Position numbers and translations under genes: made by a program. A model generated the notes under the pieces. The model saw nothing but the letters and a program-made list of their open reading frames with translations. It searched no databases and was not told the DNA's origin. Positions 34,898-43,731 of a DNA stretch of 64,000 bases are shown here, piece after piece (the stretch's first letter is position 1; every line of letters starts with the position of its first letter). Source of the DNA: Paenibacillus agri (GTDB lineage: Bacteria; Bacillota; Bacilli; Paenibacillales; Paenibacillaceae); NCBI RefSeq assembly GCF_013359945.1, contig NZ_JABWCS010000195.1, forward strand, positions 1 through 64,000, in the 5' to 3' direction.

Positions 34898-35611
34898 TTG
34901 CTTACAATGAATAACTTAGTCAAACATCGCGGGAATCAAGAAATCTTATCAGGTATCAGTTTTAGAGCTAGACCAGGTAGAGTAACTGGTTTTTTAGGTC
35001 CAAATGGGGCAGGTAAAAGCTCTACCCTTCGCATCCTGCTTGGATTAGATCGTGCCACCTCAGGGAGTGCACTAATTAATGGAAAGACATTCGCAGAATT
35101 ACATAATCCTCTAGCAACAGTAGGTGCTGCGCTTGATGGATTTGGAGCTCACCGTATGCGAACAGGACGAGCACACTTGCGTTGGATTGCTCGTGCCGCA
35201 GGATTGTCTAACTCACGTGTTGAGGAAGTTCTGAAGATAGTAGGTCTTACTAATGCAGCTGATAAAAGAGTTGGGAAGTATTCTCTTGGTATGGGAAGAA
35301 GACTTGGCATGGCGGCTGCACTACTTGGTGATCCGAAAATATTGATTTTAGATGAACCCGTAAATGGGCTCGACCCAGAAGGAATTCGGTGGATTCGGAC
35401 ATTTTTACGTGAACGTGCCCAGTCTGGAAACACGGTGTTACTATCCAGTCATCTCATGGGAGAGCTTGCAGAGACTGTTGATGATGTGGTGATTATTAAG
35501 CATGGAACAATCGTCGCAGATGGAACATTGGAAGAAGTAATAGGTAACCATTCCACGCTAGAGAAAGCCTTTTTTGCCCTGACATCTGAACATGCAGGTG
35601 AAGTTGTATGA
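34898..35611 (+). CDS. ABC transporter ATP-binding protein
   Basis: The ATPase has Walker A GFLGPNGAGKSST, a signature of diverged form (YSLGMGRRLGMAAALL), Walker B KILILDEPVNGLDPEG and the switch His in LLSSHLMGEL. This matches the ABC-2 type exporter ATPases. TTG 34898 is favoured by AAGGAAG 8 nt upstream; GTG 34889 is against the site and ATG 34907 is 18 nt away. It overlaps the first permease by 4 nt. Role: drives export of, or protection from, a peptide-like toxin, inferred from the neighbouring two-component pair. Confidence 0.9.
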   Translation: MLTMNNLVKHRGNQEILSGISFRARPGRVTGFLGPNGAGKSSTLRILLGLDRATSGSALINGKTFAELHNPLATVGAALDGFGAHRMRTGRAHLRWIARAAGLSNSRVEEVLKIVGLTNAADKRVGKYSLGMGRRLGMAAALLGDPKILILDEPVNGLDPEGIRWIRTFLRERAQSGNTVLLSSHLMGELAETVDDVVIIKHGTIVADGTLEEVIGNHSTLEKAFFALTSEHAGEVV

Positions 35612-36384
35612 GAGCTTTCAACGCGGAACTGTCTAAATTGTTCTCCCTGCCGGGCATTTGGCTTGCCTTTCTTATTGGAGCATTTGCCCCAGCGGTCATT
35701 ACTGCCTTGGACAGTATAGTACAAAAAGAGGAGATAATAGCTGGAGTTAGCACACGGCTATCGGAAGTTGGTTATATCGGACTCGCTCTTGGTGTGCAAG
35801 GTGTCATTATTCTTGGTGTGCTTGCTGTCAGCAGTGAGTATTTGACAGAGAGCAGTGAATCTGGTGGAGGAGCGCAGATTACAACAAGTTTAACTGCTGT
35901 TGCATCACGACTTCATTTTTTGCTGGCAAAAGCAGGCGCTGTGACAGTGATCAGCATACTGCTGTGTATTGTTGCTATTATGACAACTGTGTCCACAACG
36001 TATCTTATTCTTGGTGAATATACCCCTGCGTTTGAATGGTCTAGACTTATCGGTGCAGTTTGTTACTGGACATTCACTGCTCTTTTAGCACTTGGGATTA
36101 CTTTGCTAACTAAGAATGGCATCATCCCGCTTGCTGTGCTCATGATCAATTCATCCGTTGTATCATTTAGTGTTCTGCTTTATAAGGTTACAAAGTTGGC
36201 GCTTTATTTACCCGATAGGGCTGGCCTTGAAATGTTTATGTTTACGAGCGACACCCCGTTTACAGGCAGTTTATTTGACAGATTTCACAATCCTTTCACA
36301 GGCGGTTTAATTATGTTTACCTGGGTCGTCGTTATTTTCATTATTGCAGCTATTGTATTCCATAGGAGGGACGTTGCAGCATGA
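35608..36384 (+). CDS. ABC-2 type permease
   Basis: The 258-residue protein has six membrane helices. FNAELSKLFSLPGIWLAFLI at the N-terminus and the YLTESSESGGGAQITTSLTA segment between helices 2 and 3 are typical ABC-2 permease positions. It overlaps the ATPase (ATGA) and the next permease gene (ATGA), indicating translational coupling. Together with the next gene it would form the membrane channel. Confidence 0.85.
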   Translation: MRAFNAELSKLFSLPGIWLAFLIGAFAPAVITALDSIVQKEEIIAGVSTRLSEVGYIGLALGVQGVIILGVLAVSSEYLTESSESGGGAQITTSLTAVASRLHFLLAKAGAVTVISILLCIVAIMTTVSTTYLILGEYTPAFEWSRLIGAVCYWTFTALLALGITLLTKNGIIPLAVLMINSSVVSFSVLLYKVTKLALYLPDRAGLEMFMFTSDTPFTGSLFDRFHNPFTGGLIMFTWVVVIFIIAAIVFHRRDVAA

Positions 36385-37148
36385 GTGTCTCATCTAGTAG
36401 GAAGATAATGCAAATCTTTGGTGCTGAACTGGATAAATTAATTACATTACCATTGATATGGCTCACCCTTATGAGTACATTCATTCTTAATTTAGCTTTA
36501 GCTGCAGCTTTTACTTCTGCTGGTCTACAAGGGACAGCGGGAACGCAAAGTATACTGAATATTGGACTTGCTTCTATGGGATATCTTCAAGCAGGGTTCA
36601 TTATTCTTGGTATCTTAGCTACTTGTTCGGAGTACACTGGCGGACAGATTCGAACTACTTTAACTACGATACCTTGGCGTGGGCTTCAATTATCCACGAA
36701 GCATTTAGCACTGGCGATGATAACTATTCCTGTGGCGTTTATTATTGCTGCATCAGGTGTACTCTATACTTTTATTATGATAAGAGACACAGCAGTAGTG
36801 ATTGAAATAGACACAATAATAACAACATTAATAGGTGCAACAGGCTATCTAACATTAACCACACTTCTCAGTGCAGCTATCGGTGCTTTATTAAGACGAA
36901 CCACACCTGCTTTAGTGGTACTACTTGGTTATTATTTCATTGTCAGTCCATTGATGAGAATTTTTCTACCTGGTATTAATAAATATCTAAATTATTTTCC
37001 GGATACGGCAGGAAATTATATGTATATGCCGCGTTCCCCGGATGATATAAATGTCCTTACACCAATGCAAGGGACAGGTATTTCAATGTTATGGACACTG
37101 ATGTTTATTACAGTAGCTATTGTATTTTACTGTAAACGGGATGCCTAA
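36381..37148 (+). CDS. ABC-2 type permease, second subunit
   Basis: This 255-residue six-helix protein aligns in layout with the preceding permease: FGAELDKLITLPLIWLTLMS matches FNAELSKLFSLPGIWLAFLI, and CSEYTGGQIRTTLTTIPWRG occupies the helix 2-3 loop. It is a paralogue from duplication, so the exporter is probably a heterodimer. The start overlaps the previous stop by 4 nt. No terminator was found directly after it. Confidence 0.85.
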   Translation: MSVSSSRKIMQIFGAELDKLITLPLIWLTLMSTFILNLALAAAFTSAGLQGTAGTQSILNIGLASMGYLQAGFIILGILATCSEYTGGQIRTTLTTIPWRGLQLSTKHLALAMITIPVAFIIAASGVLYTFIMIRDTAVVIEIDTIITTLIGATGYLTLTTLLSAAIGALLRRTTPALVVLLGYYFIVSPLMRIFLPGINKYLNYFPDTAGNYMYMPRSPDDINVLTPMQGTGISMLWTLMFITVAIVFYCKRDA

Positions 37149-37364
37149 GTTTAGGATTCCTTATTTTGATAAAAATTACTGACAAGTTCAATAACTGAAG
37201 TGCTAAGAAGTATATCTGCAGTTCAGATCATACATACTTGTATGTGTTTTTCAAAAGCCGATTTTCATCCTTACCTTATTACGTGTAAAGTAAGATGATT
37301 GTTGAACTTTCTTATATGTTAGAATATGAAACGGCAAATAAAGAAATATGCTATGCCGATTACG

Positions 37365-37404
37365 AAAAAAGAAGTCAACCATTTCGTTGGTCGACTTCTT
37401 TTTT
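37365..37404. terminator. bidirectional terminator
   Basis: AAAAAAGAAGTC with an inner ACC pairs with GGT and GACTTCTTTTTT. It ends the minus-strand aminopeptidase gene directly at its stop and could also stop the plus-strand ABC operon. Confidence 0.85.
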
Positions 37405-38151
37405 CTATTGCGCGGTCAAAATTTGTGGACCTTCAGCCGTGATGGCGATCGTATGCTCGTATTGGGCGGCGAGCTTGCTGTCCATCGTCCGTGCGGTCCA
37501 GCCGTCCGGATCGATTGTCATGAAGTAGCTGCCCTCGGTGATCATGGGCTCAATTGTGAACACCATACCTTCCTTGATACGAATGCCTTTTCCAGGCTTG
37601 CCGACATGCATATAAGTCGGCTCCTCGTGCAAGTCGCGGCCGATGCCATGGGCGAGAAGGTCTCGCACGACGCCAAAACCGTGTGATTCTGCATGCCGCT
37701 GAATTGCGCTCGTCACGTCACCGAGTCGATTGCCCGGCTGCGCCTGCTCGATGCCCAGGTCAAGACATTCCTTCGTGACACGCATCAACTTCTCGGCTGT
37801 CGGCGAGATCTGCCCGACTGCATAACTCCAGGCCGAATCGCCGAGCCAGCCATCGAGCTCAGCGACCGTGTCGATCGTCACGATATCACCTTCCTCAAGT
37901 GGCTTATTGCTAGGGAAGCCATGTGCGATCACATCGTTGGCGGAGGCACAAGTCGCATATTGATAGCCGTTATAGCCTTTCTGGTATGGCTTTGCTCCGT
38001 GCTTCAACATAATGTCCTCGAATATGCGCTCAATCTCGTTGGTGGTAATACCCGGTTTGATAAGCGGGGCGATTGTGCGATGGCATTCAGCCACCACTTG
38101 GCATGCCTTGCGGATAGCCTCAATTTCATGCTTGCTTTTTAAAATGATCAT
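37405..38151 (-). CDS. methionine aminopeptidase, accessory type I
   Basis: ATG 38151 begins MIILKSKHEIEAIRKACQVV, the normal start; the longer frame is overlapped by the TetR gene. The 248-residue enzyme keeps all ligands: Asp in IVTIDTVAELDGWLGD (two Asp), His in LLAHGIGRDLHEEP, Glu in FTIEPMI and Glu in AQYEHTIAIT. AAGGAG precedes the ATG, within the end of the TetR gene. A housekeeping map gene usually lies in the ribosomal-protein cluster, so this is probably a second copy. Coupling with a TetR regulator is unusual. Confidence 0.9.
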   Translation of the reverse strand: MIILKSKHEIEAIRKACQVVAECHRTIAPLIKPGITTNEIERIFEDIMLKHGAKPYQKGYNGYQYATCASANDVIAHGFPSNKPLEEGDIVTIDTVAELDGWLGDSAWSYAVGQISPTAEKLMRVTKECLDLGIEQAQPGNRLGDVTSAIQRHAESHGFGVVRDLLAHGIGRDLHEEPTYMHVGKPGKGIRIKEGMVFTIEPMITEGSYFMTIDPDGWTARTMDSKLAAQYEHTIAITAEGPQILTAQ

Positions 38152-38158
38152 GTTCGTA

Positions 38159-38743
38159 TCAGGACTCCTTCGTAATAGCTTGCATAGCGAGTCGGGCAAT
38201 CCGATCGACGTCCAGGTTGGAATTGCCCGCATAGTAGTGCAGTCCACAGCAACCGACCAGCACGGCAAGCATATGGTCGACGCTGTCGTCTTCGCACTGG
38301 GCGATCGATTGGAGTGGAACGTACAGCCGCTCCATAAATTTTCTTTTGGCGTGGTGTCTATCCCTTTCAGGCAAACCTGTATAATGCTCCGCCGCCATTT
38401 TGTAGACGAGATATGCGCGGGCGTCGGACTGCCACAGCCGGAGTAGCGCTTTACAATACATCAACAACTGCCCGTCATCCGGGGGACTGCCGCTGATGTT
38501 CGTCCAGTTTGCAATAACTTGCTCGCACCGCTCGAAGCCGCTTCCTAACACATCTTCTATTAATAGATGCCGGTTGGGGTAATAATGGTATACTGTGCCG
38601 TAACCAAGCCCTGCCTCGCGGGCGACGTCGCGAATATCAAAGCTGCCGCCCGTGCGAAAGTAGGAGAGGGCGGCAACGTCCAGGATCTGTTCTCTGCGCT
38701 GTATGCGTATGAGCTCATTTTGTTCTTTAGTACGGGGGCACAT
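38159..38743 (-). CDS. TetR-family regulator
   Basis: RREQILDVAALSYFRTGGSF, then IRDVAREAGLGYGTVYHYYP and NRHLLIEDVL form the helix-turn-helix. About 130 residues of ligand domain follow, with HYTGLPERDRHHAKRKFMER. It stops 7 nt before the aminopeptidase start, so the two are co-transcribed and the regulator probably controls its own operon. ATG 38743 has AAGGAG 6-8 nt upstream. Ligand unknown. Confidence 0.9.
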   Translation of the reverse strand: MCPRTKEQNELIRIQRREQILDVAALSYFRTGGSFDIRDVAREAGLGYGTVYHYYPNRHLLIEDVLGSGFERCEQVIANWTNISGSPPDDGQLLMYCKALLRLWQSDARAYLVYKMAAEHYTGLPERDRHHAKRKFMERLYVPLQSIAQCEDDSVDHMLAVLVGCCGLHYYAGNSNLDVDRIARLAMQAITKES

Positions 38744-39172
38744 AGCCTGTCAATCTCCTTTTATAGACCTGCAAATATGTCGATATAAAAATACTAACGC
38801 ATGAGATGGAGAAATGCAAAAGATTTTAAAGGTTTTCGTTAGGTAGTGGCGCACACAAGCTGGCTGCACCGGAAGAAACTATGCGGCTGTTCCCTGCCTG
38901 CAACTGCGTTTGAGCAATACCGCAACTTTGAAATTTTATACTCACTTAACTGGAGAAGTTACTTGAGAAATACAGAACAAGTCCTATATTTACTCGATGA
39001 ATATAGCCAATAGGGAATTTTTCCGTCAAAGTAGAGACTTTTTGTCATTATAGAGACTTCCCAAATGTGAATTTCCGAACTTTCTTCTTGGTTCAGGCTT
39101 AACTCGTTGCGAAATCAAGAATAGGCTGCTCGTATTATGGCAATATAATAAAAACAGAAAGGAGAGATTCCT
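38744..39172. other. divergent intergenic region
   Basis: This holds the regulatory space between the minus-strand TetR/map operon and the plus-strand TPP enzyme. The only clear signal is AAAGGAGAG at about 39160, the ribosome site of the latter. I saw no strong palindrome or coding frame. Confidence 0.4.
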
Positions 39173-40894
39173 TTGAGAAGAACGATAGCTGATTCCATTG
39201 TGGAATCCCTTCTGAACGCCGGCGTGAAGCGAATTTACGGCATTATCGGCGATTCACTCAATGCCTTGCTCGATGCAATACGCCGTTCCGGAAAAATAGA
39301 ATGGATCCATGTCCGCCACGAAGAGGTTGCAGCGTTCGCAGCTGGCGCGGATGCCACACTCAGCGGGGCAATTGCCGTGTGTGCGGGTAGCAGCGGACCA
39401 GGTAATTTGCATCTCATTAACGGATTGTATGATTGCCATCGAAACCGGGTGCCAGTACTTGCGATTGCCGCACATATTCCGAGCAGTGAAATCGGCAGCG
39501 GGTTTTTTCAAGAGACCCGTCCGGACATGTTGTTTCAGGAATGCAGCTTCTTTTGTGAGGTCGTAACCGGGCCGAAGCAAATCCCTCGAGCAGTTACGAT
39601 GGCGATGCAAACCGCGACGGCAAGATCGGGGGTGTCTGTCTTAGTTCTTCCTGGTGATGTAGCCGCATTCGAATACGATGAAAGCCCGGTTCCGGAACGC
39701 GTCATCCATTCCACCCGGCCGATTGTAAGCCCTTCTACGGATGAATTAAAGACGCTTGCTGACTATTTAAACAAAGGTAAGAGGATCACCTTGCTATGCG
39801 GTGCCGGCTGTGCAGGAGCTCATGCTTCACTCATGAAGCTGTGCGAGAAGCTGCAATCCCCGATGGTCATAGCGCTGCGGGGAAAAGAATATCTGGAATA
39901 CGACAACCCCTATTCCGTCGGATTAACCGGCCTCATTGGATATTCTTCCGGATACCATGCCATGATGGAATGTGATGTCTTACTCATGCTGGGTACCGAT
40001 TTTCCATACCGGCAATTTTATCCGCAAGAAGCGACCATCCTTCAGGTTGATTTGGATTCCTCCCGACTAGGCCGGCGAACGCCGCTCGCATACGGGGTGT
40101 GCGGAGACGTGAAGACGACGATCGAAATGCTGTTACCTCTGTTAAAGGAACCGCACTCCCCAGATCATCTGCAGCACTTTGTAGCGCATTATGCCAAAGT
40201 CCGCGAGGAACTGGACAATCTTGCAAATCCCGGCCGAGCGCCTATTCATCCGCAATACCTCATGAAGGTAATCAGCGATCTCGCAGATGAGGATGCCGTT
40301 CTGACTTGCGATGTTGGGACACCGACTGTGTGGGCCGCCCGATACTTGAGCATGAATGGAAAAAGAAAGCTTTTGGGCTCGTTTAGCCACGGGACAATGG
40401 CGAACGCCATGCCTCAGGCAATTGGGGCACAGGTTGCACAGCCGGGACGCCAGGTCATATCGCTGTCAGGGGACGGGGGACTCACCATGCTGCTTGGAGA
40501 TCTATTGACCCTTCGTCAGCATAAGCTCCCGATCAAGATTGTAGTCTTTAATAATGGTGCGCTTGGATTCGTTGAGTTGGAAATGAAAGCAGCCGGCTTT
40601 TTAGAATTCGGAACGGAACTCGACAATCCAAACTTTGCGATGCTAGCTCAAGCCATGGGAATCGAAGGAATACGGGTCGAGGATCCGAATGACTTAGAAA
40701 GCGCCGTTCGCCGAGCGTTCGAACATGGCGGTCCGGTAGTGCTGGACGTCGTCGTCAATCGTCAGGAGCTGGCTATGCCGCCAAAGATTAACTTCGAGCA
40801 GGCACGCGGATTTACGATGTGGATGCTGAAAGCCGTTTTGAACGGGCAAGGCAACGAAATCATCGAACTGGCGAAAACCAATCTCCTTCGGTAA
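39173..40894 (+). CDS. TPP-dependent enzyme, pyruvate oxidase type
   Basis: The 573-residue protein has three domains: PYR (GVKRIYGIIGDSLNALLDAI, then WIHVRHEEVAAFAAGADA with catalytic Glu), a central FAD/nucleotide domain, and PP (ISLSGDGGLTMLLGDLLTLR with NN, the TPP-Mg motif GDG...NN). It matches pyruvate oxidases of the PoxB/YdaP group more than acetolactate synthases. The expected reaction is oxidative decarboxylation of pyruvate to acetate or acetyl phosphate. The start is TTG 39173 with AAAGGAGAG upstream. A terminator follows at 41087. Confidence 0.88.
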   Translation: MRRTIADSIVESLLNAGVKRIYGIIGDSLNALLDAIRRSGKIEWIHVRHEEVAAFAAGADATLSGAIAVCAGSSGPGNLHLINGLYDCHRNRVPVLAIAAHIPSSEIGSGFFQETRPDMLFQECSFFCEVVTGPKQIPRAVTMAMQTATARSGVSVLVLPGDVAAFEYDESPVPERVIHSTRPIVSPSTDELKTLADYLNKGKRITLLCGAGCAGAHASLMKLCEKLQSPMVIALRGKEYLEYDNPYSVGLTGLIGYSSGYHAMMECDVLLMLGTDFPYRQFYPQEATILQVDLDSSRLGRRTPLAYGVCGDVKTTIEMLLPLLKEPHSPDHLQHFVAHYAKVREELDNLANPGRAPIHPQYLMKVISDLADEDAVLTCDVGTPTVWAARYLSMNGKRKLLGSFSHGTMANAMPQAIGAQVAQPGRQVISLSGDGGLTMLLGDLLTLRQHKLPIKIVVFNNGALGFVELEMKAAGFLEFGTELDNPNFAMLAQAMGIEGIRVEDPNDLESAVRRAFEHGGPVVLDVVVNRQELAMPPKINFEQARGFTMWMLKAVLNGQGNEIIELAKTNLLR

Positions 40895-41290
40895 TAAATA
40901 ACGGCATCAGGATGTGCATTCAAGCGGCTAGAATAAAGAAATTTTGATTAAAGCGGGTCTATGAAATTGATCTAACAAGTATGAAAAAAATTATAGTGTA
41001 AGAGGGAAGCGAATTCCGACAAGTACGAGGGGAGACTTTTGCCTACTTAGTGTCTGGTAATTTGAAATATCCCTTTTTAGTTACTGAACCGGTGATTCTT
41101 TTGCCGGTTTTTTTTATTTTATCGGAACAAGTTCTTGTCCTTATATGCTATTCTTGAAAATTGGTTTGCTCAAAATCACTAAAAAGTGGTACTTACTAAT
41201 GCCGGATTTAACATGCTACCATAAATCTCACCATACGACTTTACTTTCTATTAATAAACGATTCGTGTGTGATGAAAGGGGATAACATGA
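40895..41290. other. intergenic with one terminator
   Basis: Apart from the terminator at 41087-41118 and the ribosome site GAAAGGGGAT at about 41274, no gene or repeat was recognised. Confidence 0.4.
41087..41118 (+). terminator. intrinsic terminator after TPP enzyme
   Basis: AACCGG and CCGGTT pair across an 11-nt loop, followed by a run of nine Ts. Confidence 0.75.
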
Positions 41291-42187
41291 ATGCCACTGT
41301 TAAATAAAATAGCCATACTCTCTTACACGGCTGCTATCTCATTTGTTGTCTTAATGATAGCGGGTTCGCTGCTGTTACATAATCAGGAGGTCATTTTACC
41401 AGAAGTTGCGGCGATGGCAATTGCCATGTGGGTCTACCGGGAACCCGGGTGGATCAGGCAACCATCTACCATTTTTATCGCGCCAACAGTAACTGCTGGC
41501 ATAGGTTTAATGGTGAATCTTCTTCAGATACCTTATATAGAAAAAGTCATCCTGGCTCTAATACTAATAATGCTCTTTTTGCGAACGATTCGATCTAACC
41601 TGGCACCGTCCATTGCAACGGGGTTACTGCCACTCGCGATAGACACTCAGGAGTGGTCATTTGTATTGATTGTTTTCATTTTCACAATCACATTGATGAT
41701 GGGTGTTCTGGTCTTTGGATTAAATAAAGGTGTTGAAAAAAAGAGGAGTATACAATACAGATACATGCTCGTATTTCTTGCCCTCTCTTTTTGCTGGATC
41801 GGTGTATGCTGGGTCTCTGGCTATCAGCAGATCGCAGTGATTCCGCCTATTTTTGTTGTTGTTTATGAGTCCCTTCAGAAGCCAAAGTACAATGGACAGA
41901 TGGCGTTGAAGCAAGGACTCACGCTGACCTTATCTGTCACGATTGGCACGCTAGTGTTTTTTATGATTGATTTGTGGGTCTTTGCTGCACTGCTCGACAT
42001 GATCCTGATGCTAGCGCTATCTCGCGTTGCCCGTATCCGTATCCCTGCGCTTTACGCCTTCCCCTTGCTGACGTTTGTTTTCCCTGAAGAACAAGTCATG
42101 AAATTACCACTCGTTACATTTGCTGCATGTTTGTTTATGTTTACCTCGGTGCTGCTATATAAAAAGATTGAGCTGAGGCAAACCTGA
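41291..42187 (+). CDS. polytopic membrane protein, HPP-like
   Basis: This 298-residue protein has eight to nine membrane helices. The segment EVAAMAIAMWVYREPGWIRQ with PSTIFIAPTVTAGIG recalls HPP-family nitrite or small-molecule channels, and the layout repeats in two halves (ALYAFPLLTFVFPEEQVMKL). The assignment is only by pattern. The start at ATG 41291 follows AAGGGGATAAC. It lies 16 nt upstream of the EamA transporter, so the two may be co-expressed. Confidence 0.6.
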   Translation: MPLLNKIAILSYTAAISFVVLMIAGSLLLHNQEVILPEVAAMAIAMWVYREPGWIRQPSTIFIAPTVTAGIGLMVNLLQIPYIEKVILALILIMLFLRTIRSNLAPSIATGLLPLAIDTQEWSFVLIVFIFTITLMMGVLVFGLNKGVEKKRSIQYRYMLVFLALSFCWIGVCWVSGYQQIAVIPPIFVVVYESLQKPKYNGQMALKQGLTLTLSVTIGTLVFFMIDLWVFAALLDMILMLALSRVARIRIPALYAFPLLTFVFPEEQVMKLPLVTFAACLFMFTSVLLYKKIELRQT

Positions 42188-42203
42188 AAAGGAGGATGGG
42201 AAT

Positions 42204-43037
42204 ATGATATATGGCCTAATTGCGGCACTTTGTTTTGGTTTATCTGACTTTATGGTTACCCAAGCTACCAGGAAGGTTCAAACATTGCCTGCTCTCTTGT
42301 GGATTCAATTGATTGCTTCATTCTTGCTGGGAGGGTATATATTCATGCAATCCCCTCACATGGAAGGAAATCCAGTCGTATGGGTTGGGGCAGCAGGCAT
42401 CAGCATCGTGAATTTCGCTGGAACATTATTATTATATCGAGCATTTGAGAAAGGGACGTTATCCATCGTATCTCCAATCGGCTCCGGATTTGCTGTTGTG
42501 ACTGCTATCCTCGCTTTTATTGGTGGAGAACGTCTTCCGTTTAATTCAATCATTGGAGTCATTCTGTTGGTTCTTGGGGTTATAACGGTAACTCGGTCGA
42601 GCAAGAGTGATAGCCATCAAGCGACGTTGTCCGGAGTTCCGGAGGCAGCAATGGCCTCCATCTGCATCGGCTTTTACTTCTGGGCGGTTGGATATTTCAC
42701 GCCCTATCTCGGAGTTCTTCTTCCCGTACTCATCACCCGAGTTGTTCAATTTCTCTGTGCCTTAGTGCTATTGCGAACTAAAAAGATCAGACTTCCCAAG
42801 ATAACCCTTTCCACCGGTTTTATCTTGATTGTGGCTGCTCTACTGGATTCAGGGGCGTTGCTTTCCTTCAATCAGGGACAATCCCTTGCTTATACCACAA
42901 GCACAACTGCACTTACTTCATTATATAGTGTCGTCACCATTCTCATGGCAGGTGTGCTACTAAAAGAAAAGCTTGCGAAAAGTCAGTGGATTGGTATTTC
43001 CATTATTCTTCTCGGCGTTATTACGGTAAGCTTGTAG
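42204..43037 (+). CDS. EamA-family (DMT) transporter
   Basis: The 277-residue protein has ten membrane helices in two EamA repeats. The first ends SIVSPIGSGFAVVTAILAFI with GGERLPFNSIIGVILLVLGV; the second has TTSTTALTSLYSVVTILMAG with LKEKLAKSQWIGISIILLGV. These Pro/Glu-containing signatures are typical. AAAAGGAGG lies before ATG 42204. Substrate unknown; relatives export amino acids or metabolites. Confidence 0.9.
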   Translation: MIYGLIAALCFGLSDFMVTQATRKVQTLPALLWIQLIASFLLGGYIFMQSPHMEGNPVVWVGAAGISIVNFAGTLLLYRAFEKGTLSIVSPIGSGFAVVTAILAFIGGERLPFNSIIGVILLVLGVITVTRSSKSDSHQATLSGVPEAAMASICIGFYFWAVGYFTPYLGVLLPVLITRVVQFLCALVLLRTKKIRLPKITLSTGFILIVAALLDSGALLSFNQGQSLAYTTSTTALTSLYSVVTILMAGVLLKEKLAKSQWIGISIILLGVITVSL

Positions 43038-43364
43038 GAAGGGGTTCGTGAAGCTAATGAAGAGACTGCAAAAATGAAGGGAGGGCGAGACGTTTTTCCT
43101 TTTCACAGAAGAATGGTTGCAGGCAGCTAGGCTAATAAAAGAAGAGAAGTACGTGAACAATGTCGGTATTGCTTCAACAGTTGTTTTTATAATCATTGCC
43201 AAGTAACTATGGCGGGTCATAAATATCTAGATGAAAATAGCGTGTGTACAAAGACGTATACGATCTTGAAGGAAATAAGAGACTGGTTGAAATAGAAGAT
43301 TACTCCTTTGTGCCTGATTCATTTTAATGAAGGTCAACAAAAAAATAGGAGGTTAGAAAATATT

Positions 43365-43457
43365 ATGAATGGAGTAATCCGGCATTTAAACGACATTAGA
43401 AACGATTTCAAATCGGTTTGGCATTACACTCGTGACAGCCAGCATAGCATAAAATGA
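43365..43457 (+). CDS. 30-codon ORF with strong ribosome site
   Basis: ATAGGAGGTTAG lies about 10 nt before ATG 43365, and the frame runs MNGVIRHLNDIRNDFKSVWH to a TGA. A terminator follows 70 nt later. It may be a genuine micro-gene or the 5' end of a lost one. No family recognised. Confidence 0.3.
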   Translation: MNGVIRHLNDIRNDFKSVWHYTRDSQHSIK

Positions 43458-43528
43458 TAGAACAAATAAAAAGGATTTGGCCTCTCAATAGGGAAGGATG
43501 GATTTAGGAAACGGCATACAAAAAACAA

Positions 43529-43590
43529 AGAGACTAACCAAAGACATCAAAGGGATTATGCCCTTTACTTTGGTAGGTCTCTATTTGTTT
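43529..43590 (+). terminator. intrinsic terminator
   Basis: An outer stem of AGAGAC and CCAAAG with their complements and an inner AAAGGG/CCCTTT stem give a long hairpin followed by TATTTGTTTT. Confidence 0.75.
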
Positions 43591-43731
43591 TGACAGTTCG
43601 TTGAATGAGATCGAAACTGCCGGCGGATTAAATGTGCTAGAATGGTTGAGAAAGGAGTTGGTTCCCCAGGCGCATACTATACCCGCCCCTCGGAAAGGTT
43701 AAAGCAGATATGGTTGATGGAGAAGGACATT

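Larger units (their letters stand above)
43038..43731. other. decayed region with short remnants
   Basis: Several short coding-like pieces in different plus-strand frames occur here: FLFTEEWLQAARLIKEEKYV (about 43095-43155) and VYKDVYDLEGNKRLVEIEDY ending at a TAA near 43326. No frame joins them and no family was recognised. One small ORF (43365-43457) and a terminator are listed separately. The region downstream of 43590 shows no gene. Confidence 0.4.

Noticed and set aside
37295..38446. Plus-strand frames opposite the aminopeptidase and TetR genes
   Set aside because: They are shadows of the clearly conserved minus-strand genes.
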